A stretch of DNA of 64,000 nt, taken from contig DATIKU010000031.1 of assembly GCA_035477215.1 (NCBI GenBank), positions 62,001 through 126,000 on the forward strand, written 5' to 3'. This DNA comes from Spirochaetota bacterium. GTDB taxonomy: Bacteria; Spirochaetota; UBA4802; UBA5368. The translations under genes were made by a program, and so were the position numbers. Of this stretch, positions 8,457 to 19,334 are shown one piece after another; position 1 is the first letter of the stretch, and every line of letters starts with the position of its first letter. Below the pieces are notes generated by a model that ran no database searches, was not told where the DNA came from, and saw only the letters and a program-made list of their open reading frames with translations.

Positions 8457-11400
8457 TTAAAACAGGATTCTCTCTATTCCCTTTTTCTTCACTGTCTGAA
8501 GAAACTTTTTCTCCCAATCCCGCCCCAGAAAACGCTCCGCGGCATACACCGCGAGAGAGCGGCCGGTCACCGCAAGCTCGTTGTTGATCTTGCAGAGCCC
8601 CTGGACACAGCTTGGGCAGGTGGTGAGGACGCTTACCCTGCCGCGCCGCGTAACTCCGAGAAGGTTCAGTTTCTTGCGTTCCCTGAGCGTGTTGGATATC
8701 TCCGGCGTTGAGAGGGCCAGTGTGCCCCCCTCTCCGCAGCAGTTGGGGATGTTTACGGGGCTGATGCCGAACAGCTTCTCGAAGGTCTTTTCGTAGCCCA
8801 GGCGCCTCAGCGGCGTGTGGCAGGGCTCGTGGTAGAGCACGGGATGCCGCGGCGCCGTGGCCTTCCCGTATATTTCCTCCCGCGCGATAAACTCGTTGAT
8901 GTCCATGATGGAGGCGCCGTTAAAAATGTTCTCAATTTCATATTTTTCGAGCATCTCGAAACAGGTTCCGCACGACACGATAATATGCTCGATGTCCATA
9001 TAGCCGGTTGTGCCCGCAATTCTGTGAAAGAGCACCCGGTTCTCGTAGCTGCGCATGTCCGCCTGGGCGGTCATTCCGTTGGCGAGCATGGGATACCCGC
9101 AGCAGATGAACTCCGGGGGAATGACCACCCGTACGCCCGCATTGTACAGCAGGGCGATCACGGCGATGCTTATTTCGGGGAACATCCGTTCCGAACCGCA
9201 ACCCGGGAAATAGACCACGCTTTTCCTGACCGGCATGTCGGGGTTTTCAAAGGAATAAAAGCAGTTGCCGCCCTTGAGGCGAAGGCGCTCGCGAATCGAC
9301 TTCTGTCCCGTCCGCGGGAAGCGACCGGCCAGGTACCCGCTGATCCGCGGTAAAAGCTCGCGGGTGACCTTCGAGACGGGCCTGTTCACGTAATACCCGA
9401 GCCGTTGTGCGCCGTAGCCCAGCCGGAAGACCAGGACCCGAAGGAGTTTGTTGATGTAATAGCCGCGCCGGCGCAGGAAAAAGATCGTGAACTGGGTCGC
9501 GGCCTTGAACTGCGATTTCTTGCGCTGCACCATGAGTTCGCGCACGTCAAGGGTGATGTTCCCCAAATCGATCTTCACCGGGCACGGCGCCTGGCAGCGA
9601 TGGCACATGGTGCAGTGGTCGGAGATCTCCCGCAGCTTCTTGAAATTGCGAAACGACAGCGACGTGGAGGTCTGCGCGTCGTAGAGCACCGCCTCCATGA
9701 TGAGCCCAACACCGAGGATCTTGTTCCGCGGATTGTAAAACATCGTGCCGCAGGGATAGTGCGTGTTGCATACGGACTTGCACTTGCCGCAGCGGACGCA
9801 CGGGGCGATCGAGGTCGAGAGAATCTCGAGATCGGTGGCCTTGAGGATGAAGGCCTCCAGCTCGAGCAGGTTGAATGACGGCGTGTAGATGCTGCTCTGC
9901 GGGAAATCGGCGCTGAGCTTTCCGGGATTGAACAGGTCTTCCGGATCGTTCTCCAGCTTGTACCGGCGGTATTCCTCGAGCACCTCGTTGTCGATAAACC
10001 GCAGCTTTGTAAGCCCGATGCCGTGCTCGCCGGAGATGACGCCCCCCAGCCGAACGGTCTCCTGCATTATGACACCCGCCGTTTCGTCGGCCTCGCGCAT
10101 CATCATGTAGTCGTTGGAATGCACCGGAATATTTACATGAACGTTTCCATCGCCGGCGTGCATGTGAGTGGCGATGATGATCTTGCGCTTACGCTCGTTC
10201 CGGACCACCGCGCTGAACCTGTCGAGCAGTTCCCCATAGCCGTGAAAGGTTATGGCGAAGTGCGTAATGACGTCATCCTCGAACTGGATGGTGATAGTCC
10301 CGTCCTGGATCAGCTTGAAAACGGTCTCTCCCTTTCCTCCCCCGAGCTCCGGCCCCGCGGGCCGGTCGAAGTTTTCGACGTAGGCCCGGTAGCATTCGCG
10401 GACTTTGCGCAAACCGTCGATGTAGGAGTCGATACGGGCGGCGCTGAAATCCGCCCCCTGGGCGGATTTCGCATCGCAAAGGAAGCGTTCGACGTCGTCG
10501 ATGATACGGATGTCGTTTTCCAGCTCCTTCTGTAGATTGAGCTTCTCGATGAAATCGGCGAACAGCGGCAGCTTCTCGAGCGGGATAACCACGTCCTCGT
10601 TGAGCTTGAAGGCGTTGGTGTGCCGCGCGATTGCGCCGAGGTTCTTTCTGTCCGCCCAGAACAGGTCGCGCTCCTTCCCGTCGGTCGCGATGATCCCCTC
10701 GGTGTTATAGGGCCCCACCATTCGGATAATACGCTCACATGCATCGAGTAAAAGATCCTCGTTGTTGCTCTCGATATCGATTAAAAGCACCGCCTTGGGG
10801 ATGGCGGTCCGTTTGGACTTGTTTCGATAATCGATGGCCAGAACGTACTTCTCGTCGAAATGCTCCAGCGCGGTCAGAAAGACCACCGCGTCCTTTTCGA
10901 AGGTGCTCACGATATCGACGATCGCCTTCGACGCGTTGATAAGGTTATTGCCGAAAAACTCCAGGCATATGGTCTTGCAATGGGCGAACGGGTGATAGAG
11001 CACGAAGCGCGCCGTGGTGATGATCCCGTCTCCGCCCTCCTTCTGCACGCCAGGAAGCCCCTTGAGCGCCTTGTTGGTGATGTCCTTTCCCAGTCCCTTC
11101 TTGCGGATATCGGTGCCGAGGAGCGTAATGGTGCTACCCGGGACACTCTTCGCGCCCTCGATGCGGCATACATCGAAGACCACCGTGTCCCCCGGCAGGA
11201 TCTTCCGGTACGGATGATCGCGGCGCTTCACCTCGAGCACGCGCCCCTGGGCGTCCGCTATGGTGTACGAATACAGGTTGTCGATCGCCGTGCCCCACAT
11301 CACGCACTTCTTGCCGCCGGCGTTTTCGGCGATGTTGCCCCCGATCGTCGAGGCCCAGGCCGATGTGGGATCGGTCGCGAAGATATAGCCGCTGTGCTCA

Positions 11401-12161
11401 CAAAAGGTTATGACGTCCTCGGTGACCGCGCCCGCCTCGACGCGTACCACGGGGAACTCTCTTCCGCCTTCCCGCTCCATCTCGATCCCGAAAATCCGGT
11501 TGAGCTTTTCAGTGTTGATGACCATTGAGTTTCGGCGCACGGGGACCGCGCCGCCGGTGAGCCCCGTACCGCCCCCTCGGGGGATGACGCCGAGGTGGAG
11601 CTTTCTGGCCGCGCGTATGAGCGCCGGTATCTCCTCGACCGCGTCAGGATAGACCACGACCGCGGGGTACTCGACCCTCCAGTCGGTGGCGTCGGTGGCG
11701 TGCGACACCTTGTGAAACGCCGAAAACTGGATATTGGCCCGCGCCGTGCAGGATTTCAGGACGTGGAATATCCTTCTTCGAAGCCGCTTCTCGGCGGCGA
11801 AACCGGCGAAAAAACTTTTATCAAGCTCCAGCGTCTTCCCGACCAGTTTCAAAACAAGGGGATTGCCGTTCGCTCCCTTGACGATGATATCAAGGCGCGC
11901 ACCATGTAGCCGCTTTAAGCGTCGCTGCTTACGGCGGTCCTCCAGGTAATCGTTGAAGATATAGGGGTTTCGGTCTATTATGAACAGGTCTCCGTATATC
12001 TCGAAGAGGAGCTTCGCACTCCTGCCGGTAACGCGCTGTGAACGCAGCGATTCGATGATATCCGCCGTCTCTTCGTCGAAATATCTGAGGATTATCTCCC
12101 GGTCCGAAAAGGAGGTGTAGTTGTAAGGTATCTCCCTGTACTTGAAGTCCTTTTTTATCAT
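8457..12161 (-). CDS. Giant FAD-linked and Fe-S oxidoreductase (DUF3683-FAD-CCG fusion)
   Basis: At 1234 residues this combines what are often separate subunits. An N-terminal DUF3683-like region (about 1-140) is followed by an FAD-binding type 4 domain with GVIPRGGGTGLTGGAV near 195 and an FAD-oxidase C-terminal domain ending in GEHGIGL. Two ferredoxin-type clusters follow: CVRCGKCKSVC near 785 and CTMCHRCQAPCP near 850. Two cysteine-rich CCG modules follow: YFPGCGSE near 980 and NCCGEGGT near 1138. This is the architecture of D-lactate/D-2-hydroxyacid or glycolate-type dehydrogenases feeding electrons to quinone or another acceptor. The substrate cannot be decided. It stands alone, transcribed away from xsc. 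Confidence 0.85.
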   Translation of the reverse strand: MIKKDFKYREIPYNYTSFSDREIILRYFDEETADIIESLRSQRVTGRSAKLLFEIYGDLFIIDRNPYIFNDYLEDRRKQRRLKRLHGARLDIIVKGANGNPLVLKLVGKTLELDKSFFAGFAAEKRLRRRIFHVLKSCTARANIQFSAFHKVSHATDATDWRVEYPAVVVYPDAVEEIPALIRAARKLHLGVIPRGGGTGLTGGAVPVRRNSMVINTEKLNRIFGIEMEREGGREFPVVRVEAGAVTEDVITFCEHSGYIFATDPTSAWASTIGGNIAENAGGKKCVMWGTAIDNLYSYTIADAQGRVLEVKRRDHPYRKILPGDTVVFDVCRIEGAKSVPGSTITLLGTDIRKKGLGKDITNKALKGLPGVQKEGGDGIITTARFVLYHPFAHCKTICLEFFGNNLINASKAIVDIVSTFEKDAVVFLTALEHFDEKYVLAIDYRNKSKRTAIPKAVLLIDIESNNEDLLLDACERIIRMVGPYNTEGIIATDGKERDLFWADRKNLGAIARHTNAFKLNEDVVIPLEKLPLFADFIEKLNLQKELENDIRIIDDVERFLCDAKSAQGADFSAARIDSYIDGLRKVRECYRAYVENFDRPAGPELGGGKGETVFKLIQDGTITIQFEDDVITHFAITFHGYGELLDRFSAVVRNERKRKIIIATHMHAGDGNVHVNIPVHSNDYMMMREADETAGVIMQETVRLGGVISGEHGIGLTKLRFIDNEVLEEYRRYKLENDPEDLFNPGKLSADFPQSSIYTPSFNLLELEAFILKATDLEILSTSIAPCVRCGKCKSVCNTHYPCGTMFYNPRNKILGVGLIMEAVLYDAQTSTSLSFRNFKKLREISDHCTMCHRCQAPCPVKIDLGNITLDVRELMVQRKKSQFKAATQFTIFFLRRRGYYINKLLRVLVFRLGYGAQRLGYYVNRPVSKVTRELLPRISGYLAGRFPRTGQKSIRERLRLKGGNCFYSFENPDMPVRKSVVYFPGCGSERMFPEISIAVIALLYNAGVRVVIPPEFICCGYPMLANGMTAQADMRSYENRVLFHRIAGTTGYMDIEHIIVSCGTCFEMLEKYEIENIFNGASIMDINEFIAREEIYGKATAPRHPVLYHEPCHTPLRRLGYEKTFEKLFGISPVNIPNCCGEGGTLALSTPEISNTLRERKKLNLLGVTRRGRVSVLTTCPSCVQGLCKINNELAVTGRSLAVYAAERFLGRDWEKKFLQTVKKKGIERILF

Positions 12162-12529
12162 TTACCTGTAATTCCCCGTCTGTGCACCCGGTAGAGTCGA
12201 AAAAGCCGGTTCGGATACATGCGTACAATATCGTTTTATTAGGACTCTGAAATATGTCGTCAAGATAATTTATGCGCCCGCCTAAAACTTATAAGACCCG
12301 CTTTTCGTCATTCTAAAAACCTGGAAACGATATCTGATCCAACCCGGGCCCGATTAAATTAATAAAAAACTATTGACAATTATAACATACTGAACCATGT
12401 TCATTATATGAATTGAATTCATATAATTAAACATCCGAACCGCATCCAGGCGCATGTCCGAATAATCGAAATATGGCCCGGGTGGCGTAATTATATCACT
12501 TAAAACATCGTAAACCGAGGAGGTTCTGT
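12162..12529 (+). other. AT-rich divergent intergenic region upstream of xsc
   Basis: This 368-base gap separates the minus-strand dehydrogenase from xsc. It is far richer in A/T than the flanking genes. The xsc-proximal half holds a TTGACA box, a small dyad and a perfect 25-bp palindrome (listed separately). A strong GAGGAGG ribosome site precedes the xsc ATG. I see no small gene here. Confidence 0.6.
12373..12427 (+). promoter_or_regulatory. Probable xsc promoter with 25-bp palindromic operator
   Basis: TTGACA lies at 12373-12378; the best-spaced -10 candidate, CATGTT at 12396, is weak. Next to it are two dyads: TGAAC-CAT-GTTCA (12391-12403) and a perfect palindrome with 12-bp arms, ATTATATGAATT and AATTCATATAAT, around a single G (12403-12427). 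Such a long perfect palindrome in a leader region is a typical dimeric repressor or activator site. No regulator gene is adjacent, so the binding protein is unknown. Confidence 0.5.
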
Positions 12530-14254
12530 ATGCCGCGAATGACACCGTCTGAGGCGCTCGTTGAAACACTGGTTGCCGAGGGAATACGCGACGTATTCGG
12601 CATCGTTGGAAGCGCATTCATGGACGCACTCGATCTTTTCCCCGCCGCGGGTATCCGCTTTATTCCGGTTGCCCACGAGCAGGCGGCCGCGCACGCTGCC
12701 GACGGCTACGCCCGCGTCACCGGCAGGCCGCAGTGCTGTATCGCCCAGAACGGCCCCGGCGCCGCCAACTTCGTTTCGGCGATCACCGCCGCCTTCTGGG
12801 CGCATTCTCCCGTCGTCGCCATCACGCCCGAGACCGGCAGCATGGGTATCGGAACCGGCGGATTCCAGGAACTCGACCAGATGCCCTGGTTCGAGAAATC
12901 CACCAAGTACCAGGTGCGGGTAAACCGCCCCGAGCGCATGACCGAACTCGCGCGCCGCTGTTTTTACATGGCCAAACTGCTGAGCGGCCCCACCCAGCTC
13001 AACATCCCACGCGATTTTTTTTACGGTGATCTGGACTGCGAGATATACAAATCCGGTGACGTATGCTACGGTCCCGGCCCCGAGGAGCAGGTGAAACAGG
13101 CCGCCGAGATGCTTGCAAAGGCCAAATTCCCGGTGATCCTCGCCGGCGGCGGCGTATCGCAGGCTAACGCCCACGACGAGGCCAAGGCGCTCGCCGAATA
13201 CCTCACCGCGCCCGTGGTCAACACCTATCTGCATAACGACAGCTTCCCGGCCGACCACCAGCTCGCAGTCGGACCTATCGGCTACTGCGGCTCCAAGGCC
13301 GCGATGCGGCTCATCGCCAAAGCCGACGTTGTACTCGCGCTCGGCACACGTCTTGGACCTTTCGGCACGCTTCCACAGTACGACATCGACTACTGGCCGA
13401 AGGACGCGAAGATCATCCAGATCGACGTGGACGCCAGCCAGCTCGGTCTTTCCAAAAAGGCCGATATCGGCATAATGGCCGACGCAAAGGAATTCGCCCG
13501 GCAGCTTATCCTGCGCCTCCGGGCCATCGACGGCAAGCGGGCGGCGGACGCCAGGCGAATCGAGGACATCGAAAAGGAAAAGAACATCTGGAAGGACGAG
13601 CTCGATAAATGGTCGTCCTCGACCAACAGGCTCATGCATCCGCGCCGCTTCATCAAGGAGCTCACGGACGCGATGCCCAGAGGCTCGATCGTCACGACCG
13701 ACATCGGCAACAACTCGTCGATCTGCAACAGCTATCTCCGGTTCGCCGGGGCGCGCCAGCACATATCGGCGCTAAGCTGGGGCAACTGCGGATTCGCTTA
13801 CGGCGCCGCGCTTGGCGCGAAGATGGGTTCGCCCGACAGTCCGGTGTTCGCCCTCCAGGGTGACGGCGCCTACGGCATCAGCGGCATAGCCGAGGTGATG
13901 ACCGCGGTCCGCGAGAACATCCCGGTAATCGCCGTCGTGTTCAACAACCACGAGTGGGGCGCCGAGAAAAAGAACCAGATCGACTTTTTCAACAACCGTT
14001 TCGTCGGTTGCGACCTGCCAACCAATCCCGATTACGCCCAGGTCGCCAAAGACATGGGAGCCCTCGGGTTCAAGGTCGAGGATTACAGCCATGTGAAAGA
14101 TGTCGTGAACGAGGCGGTGAAGTCCAAAAAGCCGGTTGTCATCAACGCCGTTATCGAAGGAGGGGCGAATGTTCTTGCCGAGCCGTTCCGCCGCGATGCG
14201 TTCAAGCCCGCGGTGCGGCACCTTCCGAAATACAAGCACCTGAGCATGGTATAG
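12530..14254 (+). CDS. xsc: Sulfoacetaldehyde acetyltransferase
   Basis: This 574-residue ThDP enzyme carries the hallmark Xsc N-terminus, GIVGSAFMDALDLFPAAGIR, followed by the ThDP-activating glutamate in HEQAAAHAADGYARVTG. The C-terminal part has the Mg/ThDP motif GDGAYGIS near 444 and the family-typical EWGAEKKNQIDFF. Xsc converts sulfoacetaldehyde and phosphate into acetyl phosphate and sulfite, the desulfonation step of taurine, isethionate and related C2-sulfonate breakdown. The next gene is acetate kinase rather than phosphotransacetylase, so acetyl phosphate could yield ATP directly. The upstream enzymes making sulfoacetaldehyde are not in the window. The start has a GAGGAGG ribosome site. 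Confidence 0.9.
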   Translation: MPRMTPSEALVETLVAEGIRDVFGIVGSAFMDALDLFPAAGIRFIPVAHEQAAAHAADGYARVTGRPQCCIAQNGPGAANFVSAITAAFWAHSPVVAITPETGSMGIGTGGFQELDQMPWFEKSTKYQVRVNRPERMTELARRCFYMAKLLSGPTQLNIPRDFFYGDLDCEIYKSGDVCYGPGPEEQVKQAAEMLAKAKFPVILAGGGVSQANAHDEAKALAEYLTAPVVNTYLHNDSFPADHQLAVGPIGYCGSKAAMRLIAKADVVLALGTRLGPFGTLPQYDIDYWPKDAKIIQIDVDASQLGLSKKADIGIMADAKEFARQLILRLRAIDGKRAADARRIEDIEKEKNIWKDELDKWSSSTNRLMHPRRFIKELTDAMPRGSIVTTDIGNNSSICNSYLRFAGARQHISALSWGNCGFAYGAALGAKMGSPDSPVFALQGDGAYGISGIAEVMTAVRENIPVIAVVFNNHEWGAEKKNQIDFFNNRFVGCDLPTNPDYAQVAKDMGALGFKVEDYSHVKDVVNEAVKSKKPVVINAVIEGGANVLAEPFRRDAFKPAVRHLPKYKHLSMV

Positions 14255-14317
14255 CTATCCTTCTATACATAGCTGTCCGGCGCAGTGACGTTACTCCGCC
14301 GGCGCCTCCTGCGCATG

Positions 14318-14350
14318 CCCCTCGGCCTGACGGCCGGAGGGGATTTTTTT
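14318..14350 (+). terminator. Rho-independent terminator after xsc
   Basis: CCCCTCGGCC and GGCCGGAGGGG pair around a TGAC loop, with one bulged base, and are followed at once by ATTTTTTT. It lies about 65 bases after xsc and before ackA, so the two genes are probably separate or only partly coupled transcripts. Confidence 0.8.
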
Positions 14351-14463
14351 AACGGAGCGCCCGATTGTGCACTCTTTGCTTGATTTAATCGGACGTGTCG
14401 GGGTACTGTTTGCTCACAATGGACAAGCGCCATTCACCCAACCGGGAGATAGTGGAGTCTAAA

Positions 14464-15654
14464 ATGAAAATACTGGTCGTCAACGCGGGCAGCAGCTCGT
14501 TAAAATTTCAGCTCTTCGACGCCCGGACCGAGGACGTACTTATAAGGGGCAATTACGACGGTATAGGCCTGTCGGGAACCGAAACCTCCTGCGAGAGGAA
14601 GATCGTCATCACCGGTAAGACTGAACGGGGCGCCCGCGCCGTTCGCGACCACGAGGGCGCCATCGGCGACATGCTCGAAACGCTCCGCGCGAAGAGCGTC
14701 ATAGACGATCGTAGCGAGATCACCGCGGTGGGGCATCGTGTCGTGCATGGCGGAGAGCGTTACAGAGCCACGACCCTGATAGACAAAACAGTGACTTCCG
14801 ATCTCGGGGAAATCGCCTTTCTCGCCCCGCTGCACAATCCTGTCGGCATTGCCTGCATAAAAATCCTCATTCATGAGCTCGCCGGCGCCCGACAATACGC
14901 CATCTTCGACACGGCCTTTCATCAGACCATGCCGGAGGAGGCCTATCTCTACGGACTGCCCTACGCGCTGTATAAAAAATTCGGCATCAGGAAATACGGC
15001 TTCCACGGCACAAGCCACAAGTACGTCTCGCTGAAGGCCGCGGAGATTCTGGGCAGGGATATCACCGAACTCAAAATCGTCACCTGCCACCTCGGCAACG
15101 GCCAGAGCGTCTGCGCGGTCAAACACGGCCGCAGCGTCGACACCTCGATGGGATTCACCCCGCTCGAGGGTCTGCCAATGGGTACCCGCAGCGGTTCATT
15201 CGATCCCGAGATCATTTTCTTTCTTATGGGCCACGGCTATACGGCCGCGGCCATAAAAAGAATTATCAACAAGGAGTCGGGACTTCTGGGACTGAGCGGA
15301 ATATCCAGCGATCATCGCGCCATCGCTGAGGCCATCCTTTCGGGAGACCCTAACGCCATCCGCGCCGAGAAGGTGCTGATCAACCGCATCGTCTGCACCA
15401 TCGGCGCCTATGCCGCCGAGATGGGCGGACTCGACAGTATCGTCTTCACAGGGGGAATCGGAGAAAACTCGCCCTCTTTACGCAGGGACATTCTGCAAAA
15501 CCTGAGCTTCCTCGGTATCGATTTCGATGACGAAAAGAACCGGGCACACGGCGCAATCCTCACCCGGCCCGGTAGCCGCGTGGTCGCCATGGTGGTCCCC
15601 ACCAATGAGGAACTGCAGATAATGCGCGAGGTGCGCGAGGCGTTGGACGCATAG
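14464..15654 (+). CDS. ackA: Acetate kinase
   Basis: The 396-residue protein begins MKILVVNAGSSSLKF, the ASKHA phosphate-1 motif of acetate kinases. It continues with VGHRVVHGG, FDTAFHQTMP, the catalytic-site HLGNG and FTPLEGLPMGTRSG. The C-terminal VFTGGIGENSP is the adenosine motif. It interconverts acetyl phosphate plus ADP with acetate plus ATP. ATG 14464 is chosen because it gives the canonical N-terminus and follows GTGGAG. Length is normal for the family. Its place right after xsc suggests use of the acetyl phosphate made there, as in taurine-fermenting anaerobes. Confidence 0.95.
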   Translation: MKILVVNAGSSSLKFQLFDARTEDVLIRGNYDGIGLSGTETSCERKIVITGKTERGARAVRDHEGAIGDMLETLRAKSVIDDRSEITAVGHRVVHGGERYRATTLIDKTVTSDLGEIAFLAPLHNPVGIACIKILIHELAGARQYAIFDTAFHQTMPEEAYLYGLPYALYKKFGIRKYGFHGTSHKYVSLKAAEILGRDITELKIVTCHLGNGQSVCAVKHGRSVDTSMGFTPLEGLPMGTRSGSFDPEIIFFLMGHGYTAAAIKRIINKESGLLGLSGISSDHRAIAEAILSGDPNAIRAEKVLINRIVCTIGAYAAEMGGLDSIVFTGGIGENSPSLRRDILQNLSFLGIDFDDEKNRAHGAILTRPGSRVVAMVVPTNEELQIMREVREALDA

Positions 15655-15663
15655 GGCCGACGC

Positions 15664-16674
15664 CTACTTCGCTGCGGTATTTCCCACGCCAAGGGTCTTC
15701 AGCCATTCCATCGTCCGCACAAAACCTTCGCCATAGGATACCTTCGGCTTCCATCCAAGCTCCCTGGCCGCCTTGTCGATCGAGAACTTGAAGCGCGAAC
15801 CGAGGTTTTTCACCACGTAAGTGGTCAGGAGCGGCCGTTCCTTTTTACCCAGCGCCTTCCAGATCATCTCCATCGCGAAGGAGGCCGCGTAGGCGGCGAA
15901 ATAGGGGATGTGCAGCGTTGTCGGTGGCGCACCCAGCGCCGTGGCGATCCCCTTGCAGAAGTTCTGCAGCGTATCGTACTCGCCGTCGTGGACAAGATAG
16001 CCGTTGCCGACCGCCCGCTCGTCGGTCGAGATGAGCATGAGGAGGTCCACGAGATTATCGATGTAGGCCGGCCATACGATGACGTCCTTTCTCCAAAACA
16101 ACAGATCCCGCTTTACGATCGCCTCGGCGAGAGGATAGACGAAGGTCATGTCGCCGGGACCGAATACCCAGCACGGATAGACCATCGTCACCGGCAGGCC
16201 ATGCTCCCGATGGAAACGCCAGGTGATCCGCTCCGCCTCGATCTTGGAATCAGGATAGGGCTCGCCCCACTTCCTGAGAGGAAATTTCTCGTCCATTATG
16301 TTCTTCTCATCGATACCAAAGACGTCGTTCGTGCTCATGTCGACGAACCGGTCTACGTTCGCCGCGAGCGCCGCCCGGCACATGTTCTCGGTCCCACCCA
16401 CGGTCACCTCCCGAAAGAGGGCCTTTGGCGCCCAGTCGGTCACCACCGCGGCGCAGTGAAATACGATGTTCATTCCAGAGGAGGCGCGCTTTACCGAATC
16501 ATACTCCCGCACATCGCCGCTTACGACCTGAACGCCCTTTTTTTTAGCCAACCGCTCCCCGCCCGGATCGCCGGGCAATACCATCGCCCGAACGCGGTTT
16601 CCCTTCTTCAGATTTGCCTCTAACAGATGCCCCCCGATGAATCCCGTCGCCCCGGTAATCAGTACGTTTTTCAT
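15664..16674 (-). CDS. NAD(P)-dependent epimerase/dehydratase (3-beta-HSD-like SDR)
   Basis: This 336-residue extended short-chain dehydrogenase has the NAD-binding motif ITGATGFIGGHLL at the N-terminus. Around 125-150 it has a serine/threonine in DMSTNDVFG, followed by PYPDSKIEAE; the usual YxxxK is therefore present only as Y-PDS-K. DNLVDLL and the C-terminal REL-GWKPK are typical of 3-beta-hydroxysteroid dehydrogenase/isomerase-like epimerases. The substrate is probably a sugar, sterol-like or other lipid ketone and cannot be specified. ATG 16674 has a GAGG site six bases upstream. It is convergent with ackA, ten bases away. Confidence 0.8.
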   Translation of the reverse strand: MKNVLITGATGFIGGHLLEANLKKGNRVRAMVLPGDPGGERLAKKKGVQVVSGDVREYDSVKRASSGMNIVFHCAAVVTDWAPKALFREVTVGGTENMCRAALAANVDRFVDMSTNDVFGIDEKNIMDEKFPLRKWGEPYPDSKIEAERITWRFHREHGLPVTMVYPCWVFGPGDMTFVYPLAEAIVKRDLLFWRKDVIVWPAYIDNLVDLLMLISTDERAVGNGYLVHDGEYDTLQNFCKGIATALGAPPTTLHIPYFAAYAASFAMEMIWKALGKKERPLLTTYVVKNLGSRFKFSIDKAARELGWKPKVSYGEGFVRTMEWLKTLGVGNTAAK

Positions 16675-16888
16675 AGATTTCCTCTCACCTGTATACAATT
16701 GCGATATCGCCACCCTCGGGACGGTTACATCCGCAACGCCCCAGGCATCCCGATAGAGGTTACCGCTTCACGTATAAAAATCAACCATATTCCTGCAGGT
16801 TCCGCTTCAGGCCGCGGATGCGATACGGCGTATTTTCATTTGACGCACTCCGCAATTTCGGTATCTCTGAATAATCGTCATTTTCGAA

Positions 16889-17515
16889 ATGAAACCGGGG
16901 TCTGTCATGAAGGCTATTACCACAATCCGTAAGCTCATGGAAGGTTCGCCCGCCGTGATCGTCGCTCTGGGCGATTCGCTCACCCAGGGATGGCTGGTGA
17001 ACAGGGGCTATCTCGTATTTCTATGCGAGATGATAAAAGAAAAGTATCCGCTGGCGCGGTTTGACATCATCAACCGGGGCATCCCCGGCGACACCGCCGA
17101 GGGCGGCCTCTTGCGCGTCCGCGAGGACGTGATCGACGAGGACCCGGACTGCGTCTTCATCCAGTTCGCGCTCAACGACGCCTTTATCGGCCATCCCGTC
17201 GAACGCTTTAAACGCAGCCTCCAGTCCATCATCGACCGCATCCGCGAAAACACCGATGCCGAAATCATCCTCCTTACCTCGGTCCACCTTGGCGAATCCC
17301 GCGACAATGCGATAGCGGCGCCTTTCTACGCGAAGATCGAGGAACTGGCGGCGGAAAACTCGCTTCCAATCGCAAGGGTGCATGAATACTGGCGAAGAAA
17401 AATCTTGGAGGGCGTCGATTTCCGCACGCTGGTACAGTTCGACCAGGTCCATCCGACCACGGAGGGATATCGCCTGATGGCGGAGGCGATAATGGATGTG
17501 TTCATCCAAAACTGA
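16889..17515 (+). CDS. SGNH/GDSL-family hydrolase
   Basis: The 208-residue protein shows all four SGNH blocks: GDSLTQG (nucleophile serine, near 30), the glycine in NRGIPGDT, ALND (oxyanion asparagine, near 95) and DQVHPT (aspartate-histidine pair, near 193). No signal peptide is visible, so it is probably a cytoplasmic acyl esterase or lysophospholipase-like enzyme. An alternative start at ATG 16907, seven bases after GGGG, would remove six residues and may be the true one. A bidirectional terminator follows directly. Confidence 0.88.
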   Translation: MKPGSVMKAITTIRKLMEGSPAVIVALGDSLTQGWLVNRGYLVFLCEMIKEKYPLARFDIINRGIPGDTAEGGLLRVREDVIDEDPDCVFIQFALNDAFIGHPVERFKRSLQSIIDRIRENTDAEIILLTSVHLGESRDNAIAAPFYAKIEELAAENSLPIARVHEYWRRKILEGVDFRTLVQFDQVHPTTEGYRLMAEAIMDVFIQN

Positions 17516-17540
17516 AAAGACGGCCTTTCGGCCGCCTTTT
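17515..17540. terminator. Bidirectional rho-independent terminator
   Basis: AAAA-GACGGCC-TTTC-GGCCGCC-TTTT forms a stem of six to seven pairs with one mismatch and a T-run on both strands. It ends the GDSL gene on the plus strand and the purA-tRNA-Lys-tRNA-Glu side on the minus strand. Confidence 0.8.
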
Positions 17541-17545
17541 CAACG

Positions 17546-17618
<73 letters not shown>

Positions 17619-17678
17619 AAATGCTGAGGCACTATAAAAAATTGCGTCGATTGGTCAACAATATTTCGCAATTTTCTG

Positions 17679-17751
17679 TGAGTCGCCGGAGAATTGAACT
17701 CCGGACCCACTGCTTAAAAGGCAGTTGCTCTACCGACTGAGCTAGCGACTC
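17679..17751 (-). tRNA. tRNA-Lys (anticodon TTT)
   Basis: The minus strand folds as a 73-base cloverleaf. The acceptor GAGTCGC pairs fully with GCGACTC, with discriminator A. The D-arm is GCTCAGTCGGTAGAGC. The anticodon stem ACTGC/GCAGT has loop CTTTTAA, giving anticodon TTT, and the T-arm is CGGAG-TTCAATT-CTCCG. CCA is not encoded. It lies 60 bases upstream of tRNA-Glu on the same strand, so the two are probably co-transcribed. Confidence 0.96.
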
Positions 17752-17898
17752 AAAACGTACGGGCTTAGGGGTATTAAACGCCGGTTTTACTGTCAAATAA
17801 AAATTAGCACACAACCGTTAAAAAACAATATAATAACCGTGTTGCAAATCTCTGGCAGGCCGGTATTCCCCGGTCGCGCACCGGCTCGAATGTAAAAT

Positions 17899-19203
<1,305 letters not shown>

Positions 19204-19285
19204 TCAAGCGGAACCACCATAGAGTAAAACAATTTAATAACAAGCCTTTTTCACAGCAACCCCGAGGTCAACCACTATTTAACGC

Positions 19286-19310
19286 AAAGGCCCCCGGTCG
19301 GGGGCCTTTT
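19286..19310 (-). terminator. Terminator hairpin between the 19335-19967 gene and purA
   Basis: AAAGGCCCCC-GGTC-GGGGGCCTTT is a perfect 10-bp stem with a short loop. It lies 25 bases past the end of the minus-strand secreted-protein gene and so should end that transcript before purA. The T-run on the minus side is short (TTT then GCG). Confidence 0.7.
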
Positions 19311-19334
19311 GCTTTCATCAATAATAGGTTCGTG

